A stretch of 64,000 bases of DNA from Spongiivirga sp046524175. Lineage in GTDB: Bacteria > Bacteroidota > Bacteroidia > Flavobacteriales > Flavobacteriaceae. The notes below the pieces were generated by a model. That model was not told the origin of the DNA. It saw only the letters and a list, made by a program, of their open reading frames with translations, and did not search any database. Positions 51,307 to 59,927 of this stretch are shown piece after piece. Position 1 is the stretch's first letter. Every line of letters starts with the position of its first letter. A program made the position numbers and the translations under genes. Where the stretch lies: positions 62,001 through 126,000 of the forward strand of contig NZ_JBEFZF010000005.1 of NCBI RefSeq assembly GCF_046524175.1, written 5' to 3'.

Positions 51307-52620
51307 ATGAAGTATCTAGCACAAATTATAATAGTTTCTTTAATTTTTAGTGCCTGTAAATTGAATACGCAGACACCTGAAAATTATGAGTCCGAGTTGT
51401 TAAAAATCGAACGAATTGGCAACAATGTTTTTAAGCATACTTCATATTTACAAACTAGAAACTTAGGGACAGTTCCCTGCAATGGGATGGTATACCTCAA
51501 TGGAGAAGAAGCAATCGTTTTTGATACTCCTACTAACGAAAAAGCATCGGAAGAATTGATTGCATGGATCGGAGATAAAAAGGTTAAAGCAATTGTAGTC
51601 ACTCATTTTCACATAGACTGTTTAGGAGGTTTACATACATTTCATTCAAATGGAATTGCATCATACGCATCAAATAAAACTATTGAACTTGCCAAAGAAG
51701 ATGATAACGTAATCCTACCCCAAAATGGTTTTGATAATGAATATCAATTCAAAATTGATGGTGAAATAGTTTTGGCAAAGTATTTTGGAGAAGGCCATAC
51801 AAAAGATAATATAGTTGGATATATTCCTAATGAAAAAGCACTATTTGGAGGTTGTTTAGTTAAATCCCTAAACGCACCCAAGGGAAATTTAGCAGATGCA
51901 AACATTTATGAATGGTCTTCAAGTGTCAAAAGAATTAAAAAAGAACTATCCGACTTAGAAATTGTTATTCCCGGGCACGGTAAACACGGAAATACTGAGC
52001 TTCTGGACTATACTATTGACTTATTTAACGAAAATAGAAGAATTGTTTTCTTTTTGCATAACAGATTCTTAGAAACGCATAGTTTGAGCGACTTACATCC
52101 CGAATTTGGACGGACAGAATACAAAGAAATTATTGCAGAATTTGAAAAAACCGGACTAGAAGTAATTAGCGAGAAAAGAAATGGTAACGTTAACGCACGT
52201 GATTACGCCATTGAAGTTGTTCAGCAAATCAACAACTTAATTGCAAAAGGGGTTAAACCAGAAAACATAACAGTCGTAGGAACATCAAAAGGCGGATACA
52301 TAGCTCAATATGTTTCTACCATGGCCAATAATCCCGATTTGAATTTTGTGTTTGTAGCAAGTTATCAGAATAACGATATTCAAAATATCCCCGAAATCAA
52401 CTATTGCGGAAATATATTAACCATTTATGAAAAGTCCGATCCTTTTGGTGTTTCTGCAATCGAAAGAAAACATAATTCCACTTGTGAAATTATTAACTTT
52501 AAAGAAATTGAACTGAATACAGGAATGGGTCACGGTTTTTTGTTCAAACCTTTAAAAGAGTGGATAGAACCAACAATACGATGGGCGAATGGAAATTATG
52601 AGATCAATAAACATCGGTGA
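51307..52620 (+). CDS. Lipoprotein with subclass B1 metallo-beta-lactamase domain fused to an alpha/beta-hydrolase domain
   Basis: 437 residues from ATG 51307; the open frame extends upstream through the leader repeat, which is rejected. Lipobox LIFSAC (Cys 17). Residues ~30-245 are a full B1 metallo-beta-lactamase: H100, H102 and D104 in THFHIDCLGGL; H164 in GEGHTKDNIVGYIP; C183 and K186 in LFGGCLVKSLNA; N194; H224 in VIPGHGKHG. These are the three-His and Asp/Cys/His zinc sites plus the substrate-binding Lys and Asn. Residues ~246-437 form an alpha/beta-hydrolase-like domain with GTSKGG (Ser 327) and a late GMGHGF. It probably hydrolyses beta-lactams in the periplasm; the second domain's substrate is unknown. 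Confidence 0.9.
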   Translation: MKYLAQIIIVSLIFSACKLNTQTPENYESELLKIERIGNNVFKHTSYLQTRNLGTVPCNGMVYLNGEEAIVFDTPTNEKASEELIAWIGDKKVKAIVVTHFHIDCLGGLHTFHSNGIASYASNKTIELAKEDDNVILPQNGFDNEYQFKIDGEIVLAKYFGEGHTKDNIVGYIPNEKALFGGCLVKSLNAPKGNLADANIYEWSSSVKRIKKELSDLEIVIPGHGKHGNTELLDYTIDLFNENRRIVFFLHNRFLETHSLSDLHPEFGRTEYKEIIAEFEKTGLEVISEKRNGNVNARDYAIEVVQQINNLIAKGVKPENITVVGTSKGGYIAQYVSTMANNPDLNFVFVASYQNNDIQNIPEINYCGNILTIYEKSDPFGVSAIERKHNSTCEIINFKEIELNTGMGHGFLFKPLKEWIEPTIRWANGNYEINKHR

Positions 52621-52622
52621 GC

Positions 52623-52715
52623 GATACAGTTTATATTTCTACAGTCGTTTATAATAACGAACTATGGTGAAAACTAACGCTTTTAATTAATCTTGATACA
52701 ACGTTCTAATTTCAT
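52623..52715 (+). repeat. Weak site-like sequence after the metallo-beta-lactamase gene
   Basis: GATACAACGTTCTAATTTCATTAAG-like sequence at 52695-52719 resembles a right core (GTTCTAATTTCATTAAG). No good left arm is found near the stop. Probably the last, decayed member of the series. Confidence 0.3.
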
Positions 52716-52726
52716 TAAGACCATGG

Positions 52727-52780
52727 TAACACAAATTCACAATCTTTTTGTTTGTGAAACAGTACAACGTTTAGCGGGGT
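52727..52780 (+). repeat. Leader repeat, copy 3 of 3
   Basis: GTAACACAAATTCACAATC, TTTTTGTTTGTGAAACAGTA, CAACGTTTAGC. CACAAA and TTTGTG replace GCAAA and TTTGC of copy 1, keeping the pairing, and the ACAGTA-ACGTTTAGC part is conserved. Lies 29 bases before the XRE regulator gene. Confidence 0.68.
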
Positions 52781-52808
52781 TACTTATATTCATTATAATC
52801 GCTTCATA

Positions 52809-53378
52809 ATGAAAGAAAAAAACATACTAAAAGAACATAGAATTAATAATCATCTTACACAAGAAGAGCTTGCTAATCAATCTGGTATCTCTATCAGAAC
52901 TATACAACGCATAGAAAAAGGATTAACTTCTGGAAGTCCTCATACAATTAAAGCCTTAGCCAAAGCACTTAACATTCAAAATCAAGAATTGCGTGTTTTA
53001 AATGAAAATCAACCGTTGGAAAAAAGCAACAACTTCAATAAAGTAAAGCTATTAAACTTCAGTATTTTGAGTGTGTTACTCATCCCTTTTGGTAATATTA
53101 TCTTACCGACAATACTATTTTATAAACATAGAACAAACCAAAACGTAAACACCATAGGTCGAAAAATCATCAGTTTCCAGATTGTGACTACCATACTCTT
53201 ATTTTTTTTCAGCGTTATTATTTTCCTAGTGATAGGTCGAGGAAATGGGGCAATCCCTTTACCTGTGTTTATTTGTTATTTTATGGTGGCCATAATCAAT
53301 ATTATTATTGTTACACGAACATCTATTGATATTGACAAAAAAAGAGAAGTCCTAAAATTCTTTCCCGACCTGCTATAA
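52809..53378 (+). CDS. XRE-family regulator with membrane helices
   Basis: 189 residues. N-terminal HTH_3 domain (8-62): LKEHRINNHLTQEELANQSG with ISIRTIQRIEKG. After a short linker come four hydrophobic helices (about 80-100, 113-135, 139-158, 160-175), so it is a membrane-bound DNA-binding protein. In flavobacteria such XRE-membrane proteins often precede serine hydrolases, as here. Repeats in the gap downstream (53386-53423) may be its operator. Confidence 0.88.
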   Translation: MKEKNILKEHRINNHLTQEELANQSGISIRTIQRIEKGLTSGSPHTIKALAKALNIQNQELRVLNENQPLEKSNNFNKVKLLNFSILSVLLIPFGNIILPTILFYKHRTNQNVNTIGRKIISFQIVTTILLFFFSVIIFLVIGRGNGAIPLPVFICYFMVAIINIIIVTRTSIDIDKKREVLKFFPDLL

Positions 53379-53385
53379 TACAGGG

Positions 53386-53423
53386 ATGTCATAAAAATGT
53401 CATAAAAGTTGCATGCGACTTTT
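53386..53423 (+). promoter_or_regulatory. Candidate operator between the XRE gene and the serine hydrolase gene
   Basis: Two perfect tandem copies of ATGTCATAAAA (53386-53396, 53397-53407) run into a near-palindrome AAAAGTTGCATGCGACTTTT (53404-53423). A further CCAG/CTGG pair follows. The site lies about 50 bases before the serine hydrolase ATG. Confidence 0.5.
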
Positions 53424-53474
53424 ACCAGTACAGCATTCTTGCTGGAATACTTTTGAATCAAAAAAAGATCCAAT

Positions 53475-55229
53475 ATGGTACAAAAGTTTTTCGCAATAGC
53501 ACTCCTTTTTCTAACATGCAAGTATTCATTTTCTCAAAATTTAAACACCGATATATTAGATCGTTATTTTGAATCACTTGAAAGACGCAATGAGGCAATG
53601 GGCAGCATTACCATTTCAAAGGATGGGTTGATATTGTATTCAAAGGCAATAGGCTTTCGTAACAAAAAAAGTGAGGTAAAAATAAATGCAGACACAGCGA
53701 CCAATTATCGAATCTGGTCCATAACCAAACTGTACACTGCCACTATGATTATGCAGTTAGTCGAAGAAGAAAAACTAACATTAGACACCAAACTAATTCA
53801 CTTTTTTCCTGAAATTCCGAATGCTGGGAGCATCACCATAAAAAATATGTTAAACCATAAAAGTGGGATCCATGATTTTACTCAAAATGATAGCACTGAG
53901 GATTGGGATACTCATATTAATGAGGCTCCAACACGTAAATTTATGGTTAAGAATATCGCACAATACCCTCCAGATTTTCAACCCAATCAAGATTTCAGAT
54001 ACAGTAATTCTAATTACTTACTCCTGGGTTACATTATTGAACAACTTGATGGGCATCTTTACGAAACTTCACTTGCAAATAGAATATCGTCTAAACTTGG
54101 GTTGAAAAGCACCTATTTTGGTGTTGGGGCATTAGACAGTGTTGAAAACAAAGCGTTTTCATATAAGTTTGATAAGCAGTGGACAACAGTTGATGAAGGG
54201 GAATTTAGTGGTTTAATTCCTGCAGGTGCCGGTGGAATTGTGTCTACAACCAACGACATGGTTCTTTTTATTGAAGGTTTGTTTTCAGGAAAACTTGTTA
54301 CAAAAGAAAGTTTGAATTCAATAATTCCAAAAAATGAATTTTATGGTTTAGGCATGATGAAAACCTCTTTTCAAGGTACTTCAAAGGGTTACGGCCATAC
54401 CGGTGGTTATATTGCTTCTGAATCAAGTTTGTTCTATTATCCTGAAGATAATGTATCAATTGCTTATGCAACCAATGGCATTGTAATAAGAAAGGAAGAA
54501 ATTCTAGAGAACGTTCTAAAAATTTACAATGATCACCCTTTCAACATATCGATGAATAGAAACATACAGGCCCTATTAATTGTTGGTCTTGGGTTGATTT
54601 TTTTTCTCCTTCTTAAGTTAAAGTTTAGACACTATGTAGCTACTAAAAACTTACTATATCTAGGATATATTATCGTGTTACTATATTGGATTGGAGTATT
54701 TATTTCCGGTTATTTAAATGGGAATCATAATTTTATCAAGGATGGCATTACAAGTCTAGATGCATTTTACAGTAGTTCTGGAACTTTTATGGCTGGTATT
54801 CAAACTGCAATAGCATTTATTCTTCTACCCTTTATATACAGCATCTATCAAAGTTGTGTGCAATTAAAGGTCAATATTTTGCCATTAATTCCATTGTGTT
54901 TTATCCCTATATCCCTTCTCGGATCTTCTTTATTTCCATTTCCTAACCAGTTCTATCAAATCTTTACAAATGCAATTCTACTAATAACCCTTGGGCCTTT
55001 ATTGGCTATATTGATATGGAGGAAAAGCGAACTATCCAAATTAAGGAGGCACTCGTTTGTCTGTTTCGCAATAATGCTACTTTCCATACTCTTAGTCATT
55101 ATAAGACCATCCATTCCAGAATTTGTACACAATTATTGGGGCTTGGTTCAAGGAGCTTTATATGTTGGTTGGACTTTATGGTTATATTTTTTAAGTACCT
55201 ATTTTTTAAAATCAGCACGAATGATCTAG
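53475..55229 (+). CDS. Serine hydrolase (class C beta-lactamase-like) with C-terminal membrane domain
   Basis: 584 residues. Signal peptide (FFAIALLFLTCKYSFSQ). Catalytic domain to about 360: RIWSITKLYTATMI (SxxK), FRYSNSNYLLLGY (YSN), YGHTGGYIAS (HTG). The C-terminal ~220 residues have six or so membrane helices, unlike the soluble versions nearby. Enzymes of this build are usually taken to be membrane-bound esterase/peptidases; true beta-lactamase activity is uncertain. Probably controlled by the XRE protein just upstream. Confidence 0.88.
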   Translation: MVQKFFAIALLFLTCKYSFSQNLNTDILDRYFESLERRNEAMGSITISKDGLILYSKAIGFRNKKSEVKINADTATNYRIWSITKLYTATMIMQLVEEEKLTLDTKLIHFFPEIPNAGSITIKNMLNHKSGIHDFTQNDSTEDWDTHINEAPTRKFMVKNIAQYPPDFQPNQDFRYSNSNYLLLGYIIEQLDGHLYETSLANRISSKLGLKSTYFGVGALDSVENKAFSYKFDKQWTTVDEGEFSGLIPAGAGGIVSTTNDMVLFIEGLFSGKLVTKESLNSIIPKNEFYGLGMMKTSFQGTSKGYGHTGGYIASESSLFYYPEDNVSIAYATNGIVIRKEEILENVLKIYNDHPFNISMNRNIQALLIVGLGLIFFLLLKLKFRHYVATKNLLYLGYIIVLLYWIGVFISGYLNGNHNFIKDGITSLDAFYSSSGTFMAGIQTAIAFILLPFIYSIYQSCVQLKVNILPLIPLCFIPISLLGSSLFPFPNQFYQIFTNAILLITLGPLLAILIWRKSELSKLRRHSFVCFAIMLLSILLVIIRPSIPEFVHNYWGLVQGALYVGWTLWLYFLSTYFLKSARMI

Positions 55230-55457
55230 TTTGAGGATTAAACTTAACATATACAATCCATGTTCCCCAAGAATGCCCATGAATCTCCAAATCTGTGCAT
55301 TTTAACTACGTTATTCCTTACAAAATTGGTTTGACAATCACTTTTTTTAGGTCTTGAAAGCTATAATTGAATATAAATTCGCACACTGAATGTAACCCTT
55401 ACGCTTATTTTTTGTCTTCATGATGTGAGTAACGCTTAAAAACATAAATTTTTCATC

Positions 55458-57179
55458 ATGATAGCTAACAAAACCAACAAGCAGTCCAGAATCCTTTTTT
55501 ATGAAAACTTGGGGAACTTAACTAAAACATTACTATGCTGTTTTATAGTATTATTTAAAATTTCCTATGCTCAAAATAATAGCAAAATAGATGCTCTTTT
55601 TGAAAAATACGACAGCAGTGAAACACCTGGGATTGCGGTTTCCGTAGTTAAAGATGGTAGTGTTATTTACCAAAAAGGATTTGGGATGGCAAATCTAGAA
55701 TATGGCATTCCAATCACGGAGAATACCAAATTTCACGTTGCCTCATTATCGAAACAATTTACCGCCTTCATGATTCTGAAACTTGAAAATGACGGTTTAT
55801 TATCTATAAATGATGATATAAGAAAGTATATTCCTGAGTTGCCCGATTATGGCAATACAATAACAATCAATCATTTATTAACACATGCTAGCGGAATAAG
55901 AGATCAATGGAGGCTATTAGAAATGGCGGGATGGCAATTAGACGATGTGATTAAAACATCGCAAATTTTTAAACTGATAAAAAACCAAAAAGAACTGAAT
56001 TTTTCCCCCGGTACTAGTTTCATGTACTCCAATTCAGGATATACAATATTGGCCATCCTTATAGAAAGATTGACCAAAACATCATTCGCTGAATATGCTA
56101 AACAAACCATATTTCAACCTTTACAAATGAGCGACAGTTTTTTTTATGATGATCATGAAGAAATGGTAAGCAACAGAGCCTATTCTTACAAACTAGTTAA
56201 TAAGAAACTTAAAAAGAGTAATCTAAATTTTGCCACCGTAGGTCCTACAAGTTTGTTCACTACTGTAGTAGATATGAATAAATGGGCGGTTAATTTCAAA
56301 CACATGACCGTTGGTAATACTAGCATTTTTCAGTCAATGAATCAAAGAGCACAAAAGAACGATGGGTCGGTTTCGAACTATGCAAAAGGTCAATTTGTAA
56401 AAAATTACAAGGGTCTTAAAATGATCTACCATTCCGGATCTGATGCCGGCTATCGCTGCTATTTTGCAAGGTTTCCGGAGCTTGGGTATGAGTTTACTCT
56501 TTTTGCAAACGCTTCATATATCAGTGCTTATGATGAAATATTCAAACTAATAGACCATTATTTGCAAGATCAGTATCCTAAAAATGAAAATACTACTTCA
56601 AAAACTGAAGTAACACCAACTGATGATAATCTTTTTATCAAGCTTTCTTACGCCGAAATGAAGAAGTTTGAAGGCACCTATTTTGATCGGGAAGAAAAAC
56701 AGTACTGGAACGTTAAAATCGAAAATGATACACTTTATTGTAAAGGAGGTGTTATACCAGAAGACATTAAACTGCATCCTATCGGAAAAACTAATTTCAA
56801 AATTTTGGGTACTCCTTACGATATATCTATTAATTTTAAGGAAAATGATTACAAGGAACCTGTTCTTGAATTTAGAATTCCTGATGTAATGTGGTTATGG
56901 CTTGTTAAAGTAACTAAGACAAATCCTTCGAAGTACTTGGGAAGTTATTATAGTGACGAATTAAAAACACAATATGACTTTGTAGAAAAAGAGAATGATT
57001 TATACTTAACGCACCATAAATTAGATGATATACAAGTTACTCAAATTAATGAAGCATATTTCAGTTCAAATAATCGAAACTTTTCTAATATCAGGTTTAT
57101 GCAAAATAACTCAGGTAAGATCACTGGGTTTTCGGCGTCCAATGATGGAGCAAAAAATATTGTTTTCTCAAGAAAATGA
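55458..57179 (+). CDS. Serine hydrolase (class C beta-lactamase-like) with extra C-terminal domain
   Basis: 573 residues. N-terminal signal (LLCCFIVLFKISYAQ after a 25-residue charged leader; the start could be internal but no better ATG is visible). SxxK in VASLSKQFTAFM, YSN in FMYSNSGYTILA, HSG in IYHSGSDAGYRC. Residues ~390-573 form one or two beta-rich domains (FEGTYFDREEKQYWNV and YLGSYYSDELKTQYDF), the DUF3471-like tail of many class C-like hydrolases. A substrate is not evident. Confidence 0.87.
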   Translation: MIANKTNKQSRILFYENLGNLTKTLLCCFIVLFKISYAQNNSKIDALFEKYDSSETPGIAVSVVKDGSVIYQKGFGMANLEYGIPITENTKFHVASLSKQFTAFMILKLENDGLLSINDDIRKYIPELPDYGNTITINHLLTHASGIRDQWRLLEMAGWQLDDVIKTSQIFKLIKNQKELNFSPGTSFMYSNSGYTILAILIERLTKTSFAEYAKQTIFQPLQMSDSFFYDDHEEMVSNRAYSYKLVNKKLKKSNLNFATVGPTSLFTTVVDMNKWAVNFKHMTVGNTSIFQSMNQRAQKNDGSVSNYAKGQFVKNYKGLKMIYHSGSDAGYRCYFARFPELGYEFTLFANASYISAYDEIFKLIDHYLQDQYPKNENTTSKTEVTPTDDNLFIKLSYAEMKKFEGTYFDREEKQYWNVKIENDTLYCKGGVIPEDIKLHPIGKTNFKILGTPYDISINFKENDYKEPVLEFRIPDVMWLWLVKVTKTNPSKYLGSYYSDELKTQYDFVEKENDLYLTHHKLDDIQVTQINEAYFSSNNRNFSNIRFMQNNSGKITGFSASNDGAKNIVFSRK

Positions 57180-57266
57180 ACATTGTCATTTATGAAATAG
57201 GTAACGCTACATAAAATTAAAATAGCACCGATGCAACACTAACCAATTTATAATCCAACGATTAAA

Positions 57267-57671
57267 ATGACTTCTTACGAAGAAAAACTAATCCATATTA
57301 AAAACAGTTGTTATTCAAATTATAAGCAGATTGAAACCATCATCGAAACACGTAATTTTATCGATAACAATTTTGAAAAAGATCTGAAGTTAGATGTATT
57401 ATCTAGTATACGATTTACATCGAAATATCATTTACAACGACTGTTCAAGAGGTATTATGGTCAGACTCCAAGACAATACTTGATTGAGAAACGGATTGAG
57501 AAATCAAAAGAACATTTGAGAAACTCCATGACCGTTACAGAAACATGTTTCGCTGTTGGTTTTGAAAGTTTAGGTTCATTTAGCAAATTGTTTAAAACAA
57601 AAACAGGAAAATCCCCAAGTCAATTTCAAAAAGAGCAAGTTTCAAGAAGCAAAATACATTCAGACTTCTAA
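57267..57671 (+). CDS. Short AraC-type regulator
   Basis: 134 residues, essentially only the AraC DNA-binding domain: FIDNNFEKDLKLDVLSSIRFTSKYHLQRLF and TVTETCFAVGFESLGSFSKLFKTKTGKSPSQF (given in part). The absence of a sensing domain suggests control by amount rather than ligand. 31 bases downstream is a VOC gene, repeating the AraC-VOC pairing seen at 40.8-42.0 kb. Confidence 0.9.
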   Translation: MTSYEEKLIHIKNSCYSNYKQIETIIETRNFIDNNFEKDLKLDVLSSIRFTSKYHLQRLFKRYYGQTPRQYLIEKRIEKSKEHLRNSMTVTETCFAVGFESLGSFSKLFKTKTGKSPSQFQKEQVSRSKIHSDF

Positions 57672-57702
57672 ACTTTGGAAGATGAACTAAAAATAATCGA
57701 AG

Positions 57703-58098
57703 ATGAAAGTAACATTAATCAGCATTCCTGTTAGAGACCAGCAAAAAGCACTTGAGTTTTATACAGAAAAATTGGGTTTTATAATTAAAAAGGATGCTCC
57801 ACTGGATAGCGGAAACAGATGGCTAACCCTTGTTTCACCTGAATGGCAAGATGGTCCAGAATTATTGCTAGAGCCCGCACCAAATCACTTTGAGCCTTGC
57901 AAAGTTTTTCAAGATGCATTGATGGAAGCAGGAATCCCTTATACACAATTTGATGTTGACAATGTAGATGCTGAATATAACAGACTGCTTGAGCTTGGAG
58001 TTGATTTTAGCATAAAACCAACCGCAATGGGTACCGTAAAATTTGCAGTTTTTAATGACACCTGTGGGAATAACATTCAAATTGTTGAAACGCTTTAA
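57703..58098 (+). CDS. VOC-family (glyoxalase-like) protein
   Basis: 131 residues. VTLISIPVRDQQKALEFYTEKLGF opens the fold (about 3-26). HFEPCKVFQDALMEAGIPYT and TVKFAVFNDTCGNNIQIVETL close it. Related to fosfomycin/bleomycin-resistance-type and glyoxalase-like proteins, but metal ligands are not clear enough to name an activity. Probably under the AraC protein upstream. Confidence 0.87.
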   Translation: MKVTLISIPVRDQQKALEFYTEKLGFIIKKDAPLDSGNRWLTLVSPEWQDGPELLLEPAPNHFEPCKVFQDALMEAGIPYTQFDVDNVDAEYNRLLELGVDFSIKPTAMGTVKFAVFNDTCGNNIQIVETL

Positions 58099-58301
58099 AA
58101 CCAAAGCAATAGTTTACAACTTATGTAATTTTTGATACTAGAATCATATGACGGTTTTTCCATCCAATTCCTCCTATTTCTAATGAGATAGAAAACTTCA
58201 TGCGATTCCAAAAATAGCTCATCAAAACAGCACTTTAGATGATGTAGATCATTTCGTAAAAAACGCCATCAAAGTAACTTGCTTTCAAATTCAGGCAACT
58301 T

Positions 58302-58856
58302 ATGAAAGCACTACTTTTTTCTATCTGTTTTATCCTTTGTTTAGGATGGTCTTACGGACAAACCGATAATACGGTAAAAAGTAAAACCACCGTAGGTTTT
58401 GAACTGGATGCAGTACCATATATTTTTAAAGGCTACTATGGCTCGATATGGGTTGGTCATAATCATTTTAGATATCGAGCAGTCATTACCAAAATAGAAA
58501 CACCAGATTTTATCTTAGAAGATGGTTTTACCAATAATGAAATGAACGTATATGCGGTTATTGCGGATTACTTTTTTAAACCTGACTTTGAAGGCTGGTG
58601 GATAGGTCCAGGTCTTGAATATTGGGATGCTACGATACAGACAGATGCAAAATTAGAAACAGCAGCATATAACAACATTATATTTACGCTTGGTGGAGGG
58701 TATGTCTGGAAATTTTATAAGAACTTTTATTTAAACCCTTGGGTAGCAGGGCATCTTAGAATTGGAGGTGATAAAAATGTAATAGTAGATCAAAGTACAT
58801 TTGAAACCAAGTTATTGATCCCTGAAATATCTATAAAACTAGGTTGGCACTTTTGA
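58302..58856 (+). CDS. Outer-membrane beta-barrel-like protein
   Basis: 184 residues. Signal peptide MKALLFSICFILCLGWSYGQ. The rest shows alternating aromatic/hydrophobic strands (FKGYYGSIWVGHNHFRYRAV, WWIGPGLEYWD, IIFTLGGGYVWKFYKNFYLN) and ends LGWHF with terminal Phe, as expected for outer-membrane barrels of about eight strands. No precise family. Followed 13 bases later by an alpha/beta hydrolase, perhaps co-transcribed. The 58099-58301 gap upstream shows no gene. Confidence 0.65.
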   Translation: MKALLFSICFILCLGWSYGQTDNTVKSKTTVGFELDAVPYIFKGYYGSIWVGHNHFRYRAVITKIETPDFILEDGFTNNEMNVYAVIADYFFKPDFEGWWIGPGLEYWDATIQTDAKLETAAYNNIIFTLGGGYVWKFYKNFYLNPWVAGHLRIGGDKNVIVDQSTFETKLLIPEISIKLGWHF

Positions 58857-58869
58857 AACGGGTTGTATA

Positions 58870-59769
58870 ATGAATACTTCTTACCACCCTTTTAAATCAG
58901 AAAAAGCAAGAGAAGAATACCTTAATTTTTATGACAAACATGCCGCGCAGTGGCCCGTATGCTCAACCAATAAATATATTGAAACTTCATATGGTCGCAC
59001 CTTTGTTCGGATAAGCGGCCCAAAAGATAAACCCCCATTAGTTCTTTTACCTGGAGATACCGAAAACTCTTTGTCTTGGATACCCCAAATAGCTGACCTT
59101 TCAAAACATTATAGAACTTATGCATTAGACAACATCTATGACAACGGTCGCAGTATATATAATCGCTCACTAAAGAGCTCGAAAGATTTTACGCGCTGGT
59201 TGAATGAATTGTTCAACACATTACATTTAGAAAATAATATTACCCTAATAGGGTTCTCATACGGTGGATGGCTCACAAGTATGTATGCACTTGCTCGTCC
59301 TAAAAAACTCAATAAAGTTGTACTAATTTCCCCATCATCAACAGTAATACAACCAAGAATACGATACCTAATTATTGCGATAATAGCTCATTTTTTTCCA
59401 AATCATTTTTTTTCAAAACTAATGGTGTATTGGGAAAGAAAGTGTCTGGTAAAACAAGGAGAAAAAGGTCGAGCAAAGGCCGACCATATGATTGAGGAGT
59501 TAGTGTTGGCCGGAAAATGTTTTAAAAAAAGAAAAACTGTCATTCCGACTATTTTAAGTGATGATGATTTACAAAAACTTAAAATTCCTCTATTATACCT
59601 TATAGGCGAAAAAGAAGTATTGTACAATGCGAATAAAGTTGTGAAGCGACTTAATACGATTGCACCACAAATAAGAACAGTAATTATTCCTAATGCCAGC
59701 CATGATATAACACATTCGCAAGCAACGTTAGTTAATAAAATAATTCTTGATTTTTTACAAAAAAATTAA
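58870..59769 (+). CDS. Alpha/beta hydrolase
   Basis: 299 residues, no signal peptide. LVLLPGDTENSLSWIPQIADLSKHYRTYALD covers the oxyanion loop and second strand (given in part), nucleophile elbow LIGFSYGGWLTS (Ser of GFSYG), acid region LLYLIGEKEVLYN, and catalytic His in NASHDITHSQ. Typical single-domain esterase/lipase-like hydrolase of unknown substrate. Confidence 0.9.
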   Translation: MNTSYHPFKSEKAREEYLNFYDKHAAQWPVCSTNKYIETSYGRTFVRISGPKDKPPLVLLPGDTENSLSWIPQIADLSKHYRTYALDNIYDNGRSIYNRSLKSSKDFTRWLNELFNTLHLENNITLIGFSYGGWLTSMYALARPKKLNKVVLISPSSTVIQPRIRYLIIAIIAHFFPNHFFSKLMVYWERKCLVKQGEKGRAKADHMIEELVLAGKCFKKRKTVIPTILSDDDLQKLKIPLLYLIGEKEVLYNANKVVKRLNTIAPQIRTVIIPNASHDITHSQATLVNKIILDFLQKN

Positions 59770-59927
59770 GGCTAGAAATCATCTAATTACCTCAACGCAA
59801 ATATCTGATTACTGCGAGTTTTGCAAGTAGAAAATCTGTTTAACGAGATTCATTTTCAATGTTTTTAGTAACTTTCTAAAAGACAAAGGCTTTCTTTTTA
59901 CACAAATCTGCTATAGCATATAAAGAA

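Noticed and set aside
22876..52715. Calling the repeats canonical attC sites
   Set aside because: The 7-bp GTTRRRY/RYYYAAC core rule is not met by most sites (GTTGTAA, GTTCAAG, GTTGGCG occur). I therefore call them attC-like by layout and by start-end complementarity only.
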